Origin: Rhodospirillales bacterium
Lineage (GTDB): Bacteria; Pseudomonadota; Alphaproteobacteria; UBA8366; Aestuariispiraceae
NCBI GenBank assembly: GCA_002696645.1
Contig: NZSA01000026.1
Location: 12,960 to 63,853, forward strand
Length of the DNA stretch: 50,894 bases
Direction of reading: 5' to 3'
The notes beneath the pieces are model-generated. The model saw only the letters and a list, made by a program, of their open reading frames with translations. It did not search any database and was not told the DNA's origin. A program made the position numbers and the translations under genes. The stretch's first letter is position 1. Every line of letters begins with the position of its first letter. Positions 42,093 through 49,838 of this stretch are shown here, in pieces.

Positions 42093-42554
42093 CGTAAGCT
42101 TTGGATCCATCAGATCAGCAAAACGATCTGCGGCCAACCGGGCAAAACGCAGCGTCAGCGCCTTTCGACGGGTGCCATTCATGGTCCCCTCTGCGGCGGG
42201 CCGTTCGATGGATGCGCCATAGGCATCTGCGATGATCAGGCCCACAGAGTCTGGCAGAATTTCGACAGGAAATGTGACCGGCACGGCGAAGTAAAACCGG
42301 TCGCAGAAGGGCAGATATTCGGTCCATTTCGAGTCTACGGCATAATCTTCAAGTGAGGATTTAACCTCCACCACCGTTGCCTGTCCCTTTTTATCCAGCG
42401 CCAGCACATCGACCCGACGGCCAGTATTCAGGGAAACCTCCGTCAGGCAGGCCATGCCCATATTCCGCAACAGACGAACCGTGCCGCGGGTGACGGCCAG
42501 CGTCGCATCCGGGCGCGTGTCGAAAACAACCGGGTCAGGGTATGATTCTGCCAT
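42078..42554 (-). CDS. mmcB: MmcB-family DNA repair protein
   Basis: A 158-residue protein with a PD-(D/E)xK nuclease-like core: CLTEVSLNTGRRVDVLALDK then KGQATVVEVKSSLEDYAVDS. The Glu, Asp and ExK residues fit the catalytic pattern. The family includes Caulobacter MmcB, needed for translesion-type repair of mitomycin C damage with ImuABC. The rest (YLPFCDRFYFAVPVTFPVEI, then SVGLIIADAYGASIERPAAE) is typical of the family. It is convergent with pip (stop overlap). No LexA-like site was found by eye before the start. Confidence 0.85.
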   Translation of the reverse strand: MAESYPDPVVFDTRPDATLAVTRGTVRLLRNMGMACLTEVSLNTGRRVDVLALDKKGQATVVEVKSSLEDYAVDSKWTEYLPFCDRFYFAVPVTFPVEILPDSVGLIIADAYGASIERPAAEGTMNGTRRKALTLRFARLAADRFADLMDPKLTAKRI

Positions 42555-42687
42555 TGGGGGGATCTCCTATGCCTGGAACTCTAGGGGAGGATATTGAAAC
42601 AAACAAGGAACTAAAGCAAAGCCTTCGCAAGCGGAATGGTTTGCGACGACGTATTTGCTGAAAAATAGGGATAAAAGCATTATGTCT

Positions 42688-42712
42688 GAGCTCATGCGAG
42701 CGCATGATGCTC
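42688..42712 (-). repeat. REP-like bulged hairpin, single unit
   Basis: Exact 25-bp reverse complement of the unit at 25213-25237. On the minus strand it is followed by AGACATAATGC, which looks like the decayed spacer and start of a second unit (compare AGACAAACAAGC in the 46914-47002 array). It lies 10 bp after the stop of the membrane protein at 42723-43241. Confidence 0.85.
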
Positions 42713-42722
42713 TTATCAGGCG

Positions 42723-43241
42723 TTATCGCTCTGTTTTGGCGGCGACCCGGCGAAAGCTGTTTCCAGAACATTCATAAATGTCCATGCGAAGGGCCTCCCC
42801 CTGATATGCCATTTGCGGTGTGATCCGGGCCTTGATGATAAAGAAGGTGGGAAATTCCTGATTTAAGAATCGCACAAGCCTGGGATCATTATCCACCATA
42901 TCCCGAATGGGATCGACCCGGTTTGGATTGCTGGCAGCATAAATTTGGATGGCATCATTCACATAGGCCGACTTGGCACAAAGCTGGGCGGCCACTTCGC
43001 GTGTCGGCAAGTCAATCGCTGCAACCAGTGTCTTTGTGTCATCTTCAACCAATCCAATCAGGGGGGTGGTGACCAGGCGGATCATCAGGCTGGGATCTGT
43101 AATCGGGGTGCCTTGCACAGCATTAGGGCCGGAAAATTCCAGCCGCTCAAGAATTTGCCGGCCGACAAAGGGCAGCGCGATCATCGGCAGCGCCAGAAAC
43201 AACAGGATAACGGTATAGGCCACAATTTGGCGACTGGACAT
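42723..43241 (-). CDS. Unknown membrane-anchored protein under a predicted c-di-GMP riboswitch
   Basis: A 172-residue protein with one N-terminal helix at about residues 8-28 (AYTVILLFLALPMIALPFVG) and a soluble, probably periplasmic domain. Visible pieces of that domain are TLVAAIDLPTREVAAQLCAK, then SAYVNDAIQIYAASNPNRVD, then RFLNQEFPTFFIIKARITPQ. Two cysteines are present (QLCAK, YECSG). The general layout (single anchor, beta-strand then helices) vaguely recalls FliL-like proteins, but I would not assign it. The leader matches a GEMM aptamer at 43278-43372, and the ATG has only a weak ribosome-binding site (GTGCTGA just before it), which suits translational control. Monocistronic. Confidence 0.75.
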   Translation of the reverse strand: MSSRQIVAYTVILLFLALPMIALPFVGRQILERLEFSGPNAVQGTPITDPSLMIRLVTTPLIGLVEDDTKTLVAAIDLPTREVAAQLCAKSAYVNDAIQIYAASNPNRVDPIRDMVDNDPRLVRFLNQEFPTFFIIKARITPQMAYQGEALRMDIYECSGNSFRRVAAKTER

Positions 43242-43277
43242 TCAGCACAGACTTTCGGTTTGGACAGATCAACACAC

Positions 43278-43372
43278 ATTTCCCGGCGGTCCCGCTGTCC
43301 CAAAGGTGTCTAAAATCGCTTTGGGACCGGTAACTTTGCGTCCCGCCGTTACCGACGGTTTGCCTTTTTCGG
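43278..43372 (-). promoter_or_regulatory. Cyclic-di-GMP-I (GEMM) riboswitch aptamer
   Basis: On the minus strand: GGCAAACC (43364 to 43357); a 6-bp stem CCGTCG/CGGCGG capped by the GNRA loop GTAA (43358 to 43343); GGGACGCAAAG (43344 to 43334); TTACCGG. A second hairpin GTCCCAAAG/CTTTGGGAC (9 bp, 43327 to 43297) and AGCGGGACCG (43296 to 43287) follow. Flanking TTCCG and CGGGAA can close P1. These are the conserved blocks and order of the GEMM-I motif known from Vibrio Vc2. The aptamer ends about 35 nt before the start at 43241. Ligand choice between c-di-GMP and cGAMP is not settled by eye. Confidence 0.82.
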
Positions 43373-43462
43373 AACGATGGATCGTCCCTACCGATGGGTA
43401 TTAAGGTAGTGCCACTTTTTCAAAATAAGCAGTGATCGCGGTCACAGGGTTTTCGATATTTT

Positions 43463-44767
43463 TTAGCAATCCAGGGTATTGGCTCGCTCCCACTCGGTCA
43501 GATGGCGGGCATAGTCATTCCATTCCCGGGTTTTGATCGTGATATAGGATTTGGCGAAATCCTCGCCCAGGGCGGCCCCCAGGGTTTTGTCCTTGGCGAA
43601 TTCCCGAATCGCGTCGATCAGATAGATTGGCAGCTTCTTGGCGCCCTTTGCCTTATGAGCCTCGGTATACATATCAATATCCAGGCGTTTGCCGGGATCG
43701 GCCTTGGTTTCCATGCCGATCATGCCGGCGGCCAGAACCGCAGCGGCCAGCAGATAGGGGTTGGCCGCCCCATCGGCCAGGCGCAATTCAAACCGGCCCG
43801 GATCGGGGATGCGGACCATATGGGTGCGATTGTTGCCACCATAGCTGATCGTATTGGGCGACCAGGTGGAGCCGGACAGGGTGACGGGCGCGTTCAGCCG
43901 TTTATAGCTGTTCACGGTGGGATTGGTCAGGGCACACATACCGGATGCATGACGCATCAGCCCGCCCAGGAAGGTATAGGCCAGGTCCGACAGGCCCAAT
44001 TCGCCCTTGTTGTCGGAAAACAGGTTCTTCTTGCCGGTCTTGTCCCATAGGGACAGATGCATGTGACAGCCATTGCCCGTCAGGTTCATAAACGGCTTGG
44101 GCATGAAGGTCGCGCGCAGGCCATGCTTTTCCGCAATGGACCGCACCATGAATTTGAAAAACGCCTGACGGTCTGCGGTGATCAGGGCATCGTCATAGTC
44201 CCAGTTCATTTCAAACTGGCCATTGGCATCTTCATGGTCGTTCTGATACGGACCCCAGCCCAGCCCGATCATCGCATCACAGATTTCCGCGATCACGTCA
44301 TAGCGGCGCATGACGGCCTGTTGGTCGTAACAGGGCTTGGCGGCGGTATCCAGACCGTCGGAAATTGCATCGCCTTCCGGGGTGATCAGGTGGAATTCAG
44401 CCTCCACCCCGGTTTTTAGCCTGTATCCGGCGGCATCAGCCTTTTCGACCTGGCGTTTCAGGACGTTTCGGGGCCCCTGTTCAACCAGTTTCCCCTCCAT
44501 CACCAGATCGCTTGCAACCCAGGCGACGTCTGGTTTCCAGGGCAGTTGGATCACACTGTCTGGATCGGGTACGGCAAACAGGTCGGGAAAGGCGGGCGTC
44601 ATATCCAGATAGGTGGCAAATCCGGCAAAGCCCGCGCCATTCTTTTCCATCCCGGCGATGGCAGGCGTCGGGACCAGCTTGGACCGCTGAATGCCTGACA
44701 GGTCGGTGAAATTGACCAGAAAGTATTTAACGCCGTTCTTTTTTGCGAAAGCTTCCAGTTTGCTCAT
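43463..44767 (-). CDS. glnT: Glutamine synthetase-like enzyme (GlnT / gamma-glutamylmethylamide synthetase type)
   Basis: A 434-residue member of the GlnA fold. Signatures are KYFLVNFTDLSGIQRSKLVP at the N-terminus, then GVEAEFHLITPEGDA, FEMNWDYDDALITADRQAFF and MPKPFMNLTGNGCHMHLSLW, then RIPDPGRFELRLADGAANPY. The length and the N-terminal SKLEAFAKKNGVKYFLVNF fit the GlnT/GmaS subgroup rather than GlnA I. GmaS joins methylamine to glutamate. It is last in an operon-like run after three split glutamate-synthase genes, the arrangement of the N-methylglutamate pathway and of rhizobial glx-glnT loci. The start is the ATG at 44767. Confidence 0.9.
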   Translation of the reverse strand: MSKLEAFAKKNGVKYFLVNFTDLSGIQRSKLVPTPAIAGMEKNGAGFAGFATYLDMTPAFPDLFAVPDPDSVIQLPWKPDVAWVASDLVMEGKLVEQGPRNVLKRQVEKADAAGYRLKTGVEAEFHLITPEGDAISDGLDTAAKPCYDQQAVMRRYDVIAEICDAMIGLGWGPYQNDHEDANGQFEMNWDYDDALITADRQAFFKFMVRSIAEKHGLRATFMPKPFMNLTGNGCHMHLSLWDKTGKKNLFSDNKGELGLSDLAYTFLGGLMRHASGMCALTNPTVNSYKRLNAPVTLSGSTWSPNTISYGGNNRTHMVRIPDPGRFELRLADGAANPYLLAAAVLAAGMIGMETKADPGKRLDIDMYTEAHKAKGAKKLPIYLIDAIREFAKDKTLGAALGEDFAKSYITIKTREWNDYARHLTEWERANTLDC

Positions 44768-44809
44768 GATCCCCAAATCCCCTTTGCTTCAACCTATTCC
44801 ATTATTGTA

Positions 44810-46132
44810 TCAGAAACCCTGTCCCGGTATCCAGTTTGTCCCGGCCAGCGGCACTTTTGCCATGGCGGCGGCTTCGATTGTCAGCGCATTCAAATCTTCC
44901 GGCTCCAGATTATGGACATGGCTCTTACCACAGGCCCGGGCCAGAGTTTGCGCTTCCAAGGTTAGCACCCGCAGATAATTCGCCAGGCGATGGCCCGCTT
45001 TGATCGGATCCAGGCGGCTGGACAGGTCCGGGTCCTGGGTGGTGATCCCGGCCGGATCGCGCCCTGCCTGCCAATCATCATAAAAGCCGGGTGCAGAGCC
45101 CAGTTTTGCGTATTCTTCTGCCAGATCCGGGCGATTGTCCCCCAGGGCGATCAGGGCCGCCGTTCCGATGGAAACTGCGTCAGCGCCCAGCGCAATCGCC
45201 TTTGCCACGTCCGCCCCACAGCGAATTCCGCCTGATACGATCAGCTGAACGCCGGTGCGATGCATGCCCAACTCCTGCAGGGCTTCTGCCGCCATCCGCA
45301 CCGCAGGTAGGGTTGGGATTCCGACATGTTCGATGAAACAGTCCTGGGTGGCACCTGTCCCGCCCTGCATGCCATCGACCACGATGACATCCGCGCCAGA
45401 TTTGACCGCCAGCATGGTGTCGTAATAGGTCCGCGTTGCCCCAACCTTCACATAAATCGGCACCTGCCAGTCGGTGATTTCCCGCAATTCCCGGATCTTG
45501 ATTTCCAGATCGTCGGGCCCGGTCCAATCGGGATGGCGACAGGCGCTGCGCTGGTCGATATTCTTGGGCAGGTCGCGCATTTCCGCCACGCGGTCGGAGA
45601 TTTTCTGACCCAGCAGCATGCCGCCCCCGCCGGGCTTTGCGCCCTGACCGATGACAACTTCAATCGCGTCCGCCTTGCGCAGATCATCGGGATTCATACC
45701 ATAACGTGACGGCAGATATTGATAGACCAGCTTGGTCGAATGGCCGCGTTCTTCCTGGGTCATGCCGCCGTCACCGGTCGTGGTGCTGGTGCCAACTTCA
45801 GAGGCCCCGCGCCCCAGGGCTTCCTTCGCATTGGCCGACAGGGAGCCAAAACTCATGCCCGCAATGGTGATGGGGATATCGATTTTCAGCGGCTTTTGTG
45901 CATGGCGCGCGCCCAATGTCACATCGGTGCCGCAGGATTCGCGATATCCTTCCAGCGGATAGCGCGACACGCTGGCCCCCAGAAAGACCAGGTCATCAAA
46001 ATGCGGCAGGCGCCGTTTCGCCCCACCACCCCGGATGTGATAAATCCCCTTATCGGCTGCCCGCTGGATATCGCGGATAGTGGGCCGGTCAAATAGATAG
46101 GATTCCCGTAAATCTGGGTGATCTTGGCTCAT
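44810..46132 (-). CDS. mgsC: FMN-binding glutamate-synthase-like protein (MgsC/GlxD type)
   Basis: A 440-residue protein homologous to the FMN barrel of glutamate synthase. Features are PITIAGMSFGSLSANAKEAL, EVVIGQGAKPGGGGMLLGQK and VYVKVGATRTYYDTMLAVKS, then GADVIVVDGMQGGTGATQDC and LIVSGGIRCGADVAKAIALG. The segment before AGITTQDPDLSSRLDP, which in GltB carries three cysteines for a 3Fe-4S cluster, has none here. As MgsC it would form N-methylglutamate from methylamine and an amino acceptor; as GlxD its role is unproven. It lies 42 bp before glnT and 9 bp after the GXGXG subunit gene. Confidence 0.88.
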   Translation of the reverse strand: MSQDHPDLRESYLFDRPTIRDIQRAADKGIYHIRGGGAKRRLPHFDDLVFLGASVSRYPLEGYRESCGTDVTLGARHAQKPLKIDIPITIAGMSFGSLSANAKEALGRGASEVGTSTTTGDGGMTQEERGHSTKLVYQYLPSRYGMNPDDLRKADAIEVVIGQGAKPGGGGMLLGQKISDRVAEMRDLPKNIDQRSACRHPDWTGPDDLEIKIRELREITDWQVPIYVKVGATRTYYDTMLAVKSGADVIVVDGMQGGTGATQDCFIEHVGIPTLPAVRMAAEALQELGMHRTGVQLIVSGGIRCGADVAKAIALGADAVSIGTAALIALGDNRPDLAEEYAKLGSAPGFYDDWQAGRDPAGITTQDPDLSSRLDPIKAGHRLANYLRVLTLEAQTLARACGKSHVHNLEPEDLNALTIEAAAMAKVPLAGTNWIPGQGF

Positions 46133-46141
46133 GATGGGTCC

Positions 46142-46825
46142 TTAATACGCGCTGACATTGTCGATCTTGAAATTATAAAGCTGACGGGCCGAGCCGTAGC
46201 GCCGGAAGTCAATCGCTTCCGCGACGATCCCTGCTGTGTCTAAAAGGCCCTGCAAAGTCGCACGGTGTTCGTCGGTCATCTCTTTTTCGATGCAATCGGC
46301 GCCCAGTCCCCGTGCCTCGCCGCGCAGATAGATCACCGCCTCATAGATGGAATCGCCCAGCCCATCATCGGCATCGCCACAGATCACCAGATGTCCGGAC
46401 TGTGCCATAAAGGCGGAGTTATGCCCGACAGAGCCTTGCACAACGATGTCGATCCCCTTCATGGATATGCCACAGCGGGACGACGCATTGCCTTCCACCA
46501 CCAGCAACCCGCCATGCCCGGTCGCGCCAGCAGACTGACTGGCATCGCCCTTCACCCGGACACAGCCGCTCATCATATTCTCGGCCACGCCAACGCCTGC
46601 ATTGCCGTCAACGGTGATCTGGGCGTGTTTGTTCATGCCCGCACAGTAATAGCCAACATGACCTTTGATCTGGACTTCTATGTCATCCATCAGGCCCGCC
46701 GCCAGGGAATGGCGACCCATCGGGTTGGTGACGGTGAAAAGGGCATCCTGATTGCCATCGCGGCGCTGCAGGATGCGGTTTAACTGGCGGATATCGCCAT
46801 CGGTCAGATCAATCTCTCTCATCAT
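46142..46825 (-). CDS. mgsB: GXGXG-motif glutamate-synthase-like subunit (MgsB/GlxC type)
   Basis: About 227 residues. It is a stand-alone version of the C-terminal beta-helix of glutamate synthase: VEVIIKGHVGYY-type strands (VQIKGHVGYYCAGMNKHAQI), GNAGVGVAENMMSGCVRVKG, GATGHGGLLVVEGNASSRCG, and VQGSVGHNSAFMAQSGHLVI. Repeated Gly-x-x-Gly units define the GXGXG fold. The start is ATG 46825 or 46822 after AAGGATGAGT; ATG 46831 is less well placed. It sits between the MgsA-like and MgsC-like genes. The gap to the MgsA-like gene holds a three-unit hairpin array. Confidence 0.87.
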   Translation of the reverse strand: MMREIDLTDGDIRQLNRILQRRDGNQDALFTVTNPMGRHSLAAGLMDDIEVQIKGHVGYYCAGMNKHAQITVDGNAGVGVAENMMSGCVRVKGDASQSAGATGHGGLLVVEGNASSRCGISMKGIDIVVQGSVGHNSAFMAQSGHLVICGDADDGLGDSIYEAVIYLRGEARGLGADCIEKEMTDEHRATLQGLLDTAGIVAEAIDFRRYGSARQLYNFKIDNVSAY

Positions 46826-46913
46826 ACTCATCCTTGGGCAAATCTTCAGCAAACGGGGATGTTTGCCATGTTGGATTTGCGGAAATTACAAAGGGTCCGA
46901 ATCTCTAGTTCAC

Positions 46914-47002
46914 GCTCATGCTGCCGCATGATGCTTGTTTGTGTGCGCTCATGCGGCTGCATGATGCTTGTTTGTCTGAGCTCATGCTGCCGCATGATGC
47001 TC
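46914..47002 (-). repeat. Array of three REP-like bulged hairpins, 33-nt period, overlapping a gene end
   Basis: GCTC of successive units starts at 46914, 46947 and 46980, exactly 33 nt apart. On the minus strand each is GC, bulged A, TCATGC, a 4-nt loop (GGCA, AGCC or GGCA), GCATGA, GC. The spacers share ACAAACAA. The unit at 46978-47002 overlaps the end of the mgsA-like CDS: its sequence encodes the last residues (EHHAAA) and the TGA stop. Confidence 0.88.
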
Positions 47003-47893
47003 GTGACCCCAGCTATAAACAGTTGCGGGTTTTGGTTCCCAGACTGTGGCTTTCTCCACACCGGGCAGGCGGGCCAGGGCGCGAAATTCGGATGACATGG
47101 CCACCCAATCGTCGGTTTCAGCCATCACGGCAGGCTTGCAGGCAACCGGATCGCGCAAAACGGCGAATCCATCCTTGGTCCCGACGGTGAAGGTGTAAAA
47201 TCCGTCCAGATCTTTCAGGGCGGCTTCCAGCGCTTCGGCCAGGCTGGCCCCTTCGGACAGGCGCCAGGACAGATACCCCGCTGCGACCTCTGAATCATTC
47301 TGGGTCTGGAACACCAGCCCCTTGTCGCGCGATAGCCAGCGCTTCAGCCCGTTGTGATTGGACAGCGAGCCGTTATGCACCAGGCACAGATCCGCCCCGG
47401 TATTGAACGGATGGGCCCCTTCGGTCGTCACCGCGCTTTCGGTTGCCATGCGGGTATGGCCAATCATGTGACTGCCACTCATCTGGGTGACACCAAACCT
47501 GTCCATGACATCAACCGGCAGGCCGATTTCCTTATAGATTTCCAGCGAACTGCCGGTACTCATGATGCGGATTTCCGGATGATGGGTCACCAGCCAGCGG
47601 CGCATCGTGTCGGGATCGCTGTGTGCGCTGAGGATCGCATGGGTGGAACTGCGCGTGACAGAAACCGCAAAGCCTAGATCATTGGTCATTTCAGACGCGA
47701 TCATCGCCCAATCGAATGCCTCGTCCGGGTCATAGACGGTTGCCTTGGCGCTGTCCGTTCCATCGCGATAGACCGCGAAACCCGCACTATCCGGGCCACG
47801 ATCGGTCATTTCCATCAGCATCGGCGCGAAAAGATGGCCCAGCTTGGATCGCAGATCCGGGTTTTTTAAATACAGTCCTACAATGCCACACAT
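46982..47893 (-). CDS. mgsA: Class II glutamine amidotransferase (MgsA/GlxB type)
   Basis: A 303-residue Ntn hydrolase. After removal of Met1, Cys2 (MCGIVGLYLKNPDLRSKLGH) is the nucleophile. RGPDSAGFAVYRDG is the glutaminase motif, followed by MIGHTRMATESAVTTEGAHP and LCLVHNGSLSNHNGLKRWLS, which match the GltB/PurF glutaminase domain. It is the first of the split glutamate-synthase set. The natural C-terminus is hard to judge, because the last seven codons (EHHAAA and stop) lie within a dispersed hairpin repeat. It lies 72 bp downstream of the XRE-cupin regulator gene on the same strand. Confidence 0.9.
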   Translation of the reverse strand: MCGIVGLYLKNPDLRSKLGHLFAPMLMEMTDRGPDSAGFAVYRDGTDSAKATVYDPDEAFDWAMIASEMTNDLGFAVSVTRSSTHAILSAHSDPDTMRRWLVTHHPEIRIMSTGSSLEIYKEIGLPVDVMDRFGVTQMSGSHMIGHTRMATESAVTTEGAHPFNTGADLCLVHNGSLSNHNGLKRWLSRDKGLVFQTQNDSEVAAGYLSWRLSEGASLAEALEAALKDLDGFYTFTVGTKDGFAVLRDPVACKPAVMAETDDWVAMSSEFRALARLPGVEKATVWEPKPATVYSWGHEHHAAA

Positions 47894-47965
47894 CGCCGCG
47901 CTGCTCCTGTTATTAGCGGATGGGCGATATTACTAATAGGAAACAGATAATCTTACAAGGAATAT

Positions 47966-48601
47966 TTAGTCATCATCCGATTTGGTGCGCGCAGCGATCA
48001 CCGACAGATAGATGGCCGGCAGCTCCAACAGCTCTGACGGGCCATGGGGCGACATGGAATCGAAGAACAGGGAGTCGCCGGGATTGAGCGTATAATATCT
48101 GTCCCCATGGCGATAATTGACCTTGCCCGACAGCATATGGATGAACTCCATCCCTTCATGGCGGAATTCATCATAGGGCTCGGATCCTTCATCCAGCTTG
48201 ATCAGATAGGGTTCCATTTCCAGCGCGCCGCGCACGGAATGACCCAGCAGGTGATACAAGTGACCCGCCCGTGTGCCCCGCCGATCAATGCCGATCCCCT
48301 GACCCTTGGGCACATAGGATACATCGCGGCTCTGTTCCGTGGCGCTGAAGAAGGACGACAGCGGCACCGCCAGCGCCTCTGCCACGCTGGCCAGGGTCGC
48401 CAGCGACGGGCTGGTCTGGCCGGTCTCAATTTTCGACAGCATGCCCTGCGACAGGCCCGCCGCATCGGCCAGCATCGCCATGGTCATATCCTGGCGCTTC
48501 CGCTGCCGTCGGATCTCAGCCCCAATCGCCGCCTCCAGCTTCTGGGGCGGGGTAGCCTCACCGGGATCCTCGGTCGGATTATCAGTCGCATCCTGTGTCA
48601 T
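47966..48601 (-). CDS. XRE-cupin transcriptional regulator
   Basis: A 211-residue regulator. An XRE helix-turn-helix lies at about 25-82 (AEIRRQRKRQDMTMAMLADA, then AGLSQGMLSKIETGQTSPSL). A C-terminal cupin-2 domain lies at about 130-205 (HEGMEFIHMLSGKVNYRHGD, then RYYTLNPGDSLFFDSMSPHG). This is the PuuR-like architecture that often controls amine or glutamate-derivative metabolism. The start MTQDATDNP at 48601 is preferred over the frame start at 48679, which would overlap the PfkB gene end. Its position directly upstream of mgsA suggests local control. Confidence 0.9.
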   Translation of the reverse strand: MTQDATDNPTEDPGEATPPQKLEAAIGAEIRRQRKRQDMTMAMLADAAGLSQGMLSKIETGQTSPSLATLASVAEALAVPLSSFFSATEQSRDVSYVPKGQGIGIDRRGTRAGHLYHLLGHSVRGALEMEPYLIKLDEGSEPYDEFRHEGMEFIHMLSGKVNYRHGDRYYTLNPGDSLFFDSMSPHGPSELLELPAIYLSVIAARTKSDDD

Positions 48602-48671
48602 GGCGACCTGTCTACTCTTTTTGAAAAGAAATGTCACATGGGCTTGTGCGACACTGTCCCTATCCGCAGGC

Positions 48672-49760
48672 TCATTCAAACGCCGCCTTCTTCAGCGCGT
48701 CCAGGGTCATCAATCCGCCCTGGGCATCCACATGGCGCACGACCGATGCGGCATTATGCGCCGCCAACAGGGTTGCCCGGGGGCTGTCTTCGCCCCGCAC
48801 CAACGCCGCTGCAAGGGTGGAGGCGAAGGCATCACCCGCCCCGACGGTTCCCAAAACCTGTGTCTGGATCGCAGATTGGTGGTGCAGGCCGGTATCATCG
48901 GCCAGATAGGACCCGTTCGCGCCATGGGTGACCGCGACATAGCGCGGCCCCAGATCCATAAGGCGGCGGGTATAGTCGGCCAGGCTCAGCCGGAACCCTT
49001 CAATCTCCAGGCAGGGCCCGGTTTCTCCCTCCAGCAATGGCGCAGACTGGCGCTCCCATCCGGTGCGATTGACCAGGGCCGGGACCAGGGCGCGGGCTTC
49101 CTCATAATTACAGACCAGCAGGTCGACATGGCGCAGACTGTCAAAGAACGGATCGGTCTTGCGCGTCAATTGCCGAATGCCCGGATTGACCGCCACAAAG
49201 GCCCCTGCCGCCTTGGCGTGGGAGACAATACTGGGAAACCGATTTGCCGAGTCATTGCTCAGATTGGTGACATAGACCAGATCGGCCCCCGCAAAGGCCT
49301 GGGGGGCGACATCCGCCTCCGTCAGGAAACCATTGGCCCCGCGATGGGTGAAAATCGCCGCATTGCGATCATGGGACGCAATCATCACCGATACGGCGGT
49401 GGTCTCGCCGCCCGCTTCATCGGGGCCATCCCCCCGACAGGTCCGCACCAGGTTGGTCCCAATCCCTTCCTGGCTCAGCCGGTCGATGATCTTCTCTGCA
49501 TTATGATCTTCGCCCAGCTTCACCAGCGCCGACACATCCAGCCCCAGGCGCGCCAGCGACACCGCCGCATTCACCGCCCCGCCGCCGGTCTGGGTAATCA
49601 CCGAAGACGCATCCACCTTGCGGCCTGGCTCCAGCAACAGGAAGGACGTCGTGCTGTTATGCAGCGTCATCCGCTCAATATCATCACTGGCCACCGTCGC
49701 AATAATATCCACCGTCGCCGACCCAACGGTAATGGCTTTCAGGCGGGGCAAGGCGGTCAT
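48672..49760 (-). CDS. PfkB/ribokinase-family carbohydrate or nucleoside kinase
   Basis: A 362-residue kinase. Motif 1 is QTGGGAVNAAVSLARLGLDV, and motif 2 (anion hole and catalytic Asp) is GTVGAGDAFASTLAAALVRG. The N-terminus ITVGSATVDIIATVASDDIE and the central VYVTNLSNDSANRFPSIVSH, then LLVCNYEEARALVPALVNRT, are PfkB-like. The substrate may be a sugar or nucleoside; nothing nearby fixes it. The start is at 49760 (MTALPRLKAI), with AAGGTCC before it. It lies 70 bp upstream of the XRE-cupin gene on the same strand. Confidence 0.92.
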   Translation of the reverse strand: MTALPRLKAITVGSATVDIIATVASDDIERMTLHNSTTSFLLLEPGRKVDASSVITQTGGGAVNAAVSLARLGLDVSALVKLGEDHNAEKIIDRLSQEGIGTNLVRTCRGDGPDEAGGETTAVSVMIASHDRNAAIFTHRGANGFLTEADVAPQAFAGADLVYVTNLSNDSANRFPSIVSHAKAAGAFVAVNPGIRQLTRKTDPFFDSLRHVDLLVCNYEEARALVPALVNRTGWERQSAPLLEGETGPCLEIEGFRLSLADYTRRLMDLGPRYVAVTHGANGSYLADDTGLHHQSAIQTQVLGTVGAGDAFASTLAAALVRGEDSPRATLLAAHNAASVVRHVDAQGGLMTLDALKKAAFE

Positions 49761-49838
49761 GGGCGGACCTTGGGATGGGGGAAAGGACATTGCAGTGCGT
49801 CTTTGTGGCGTGTTGCTGACTGCATATTAGTGGCACCT

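Noticed and set aside
46914-47002. CRISPR-like periodic palindromic array (also 39065-39157)
   Set aside because: The units are only three per array, the spacers are short (about 12 nt) and similar to each other instead of unique, and no cas genes are present. They fit REP-like hairpins better.
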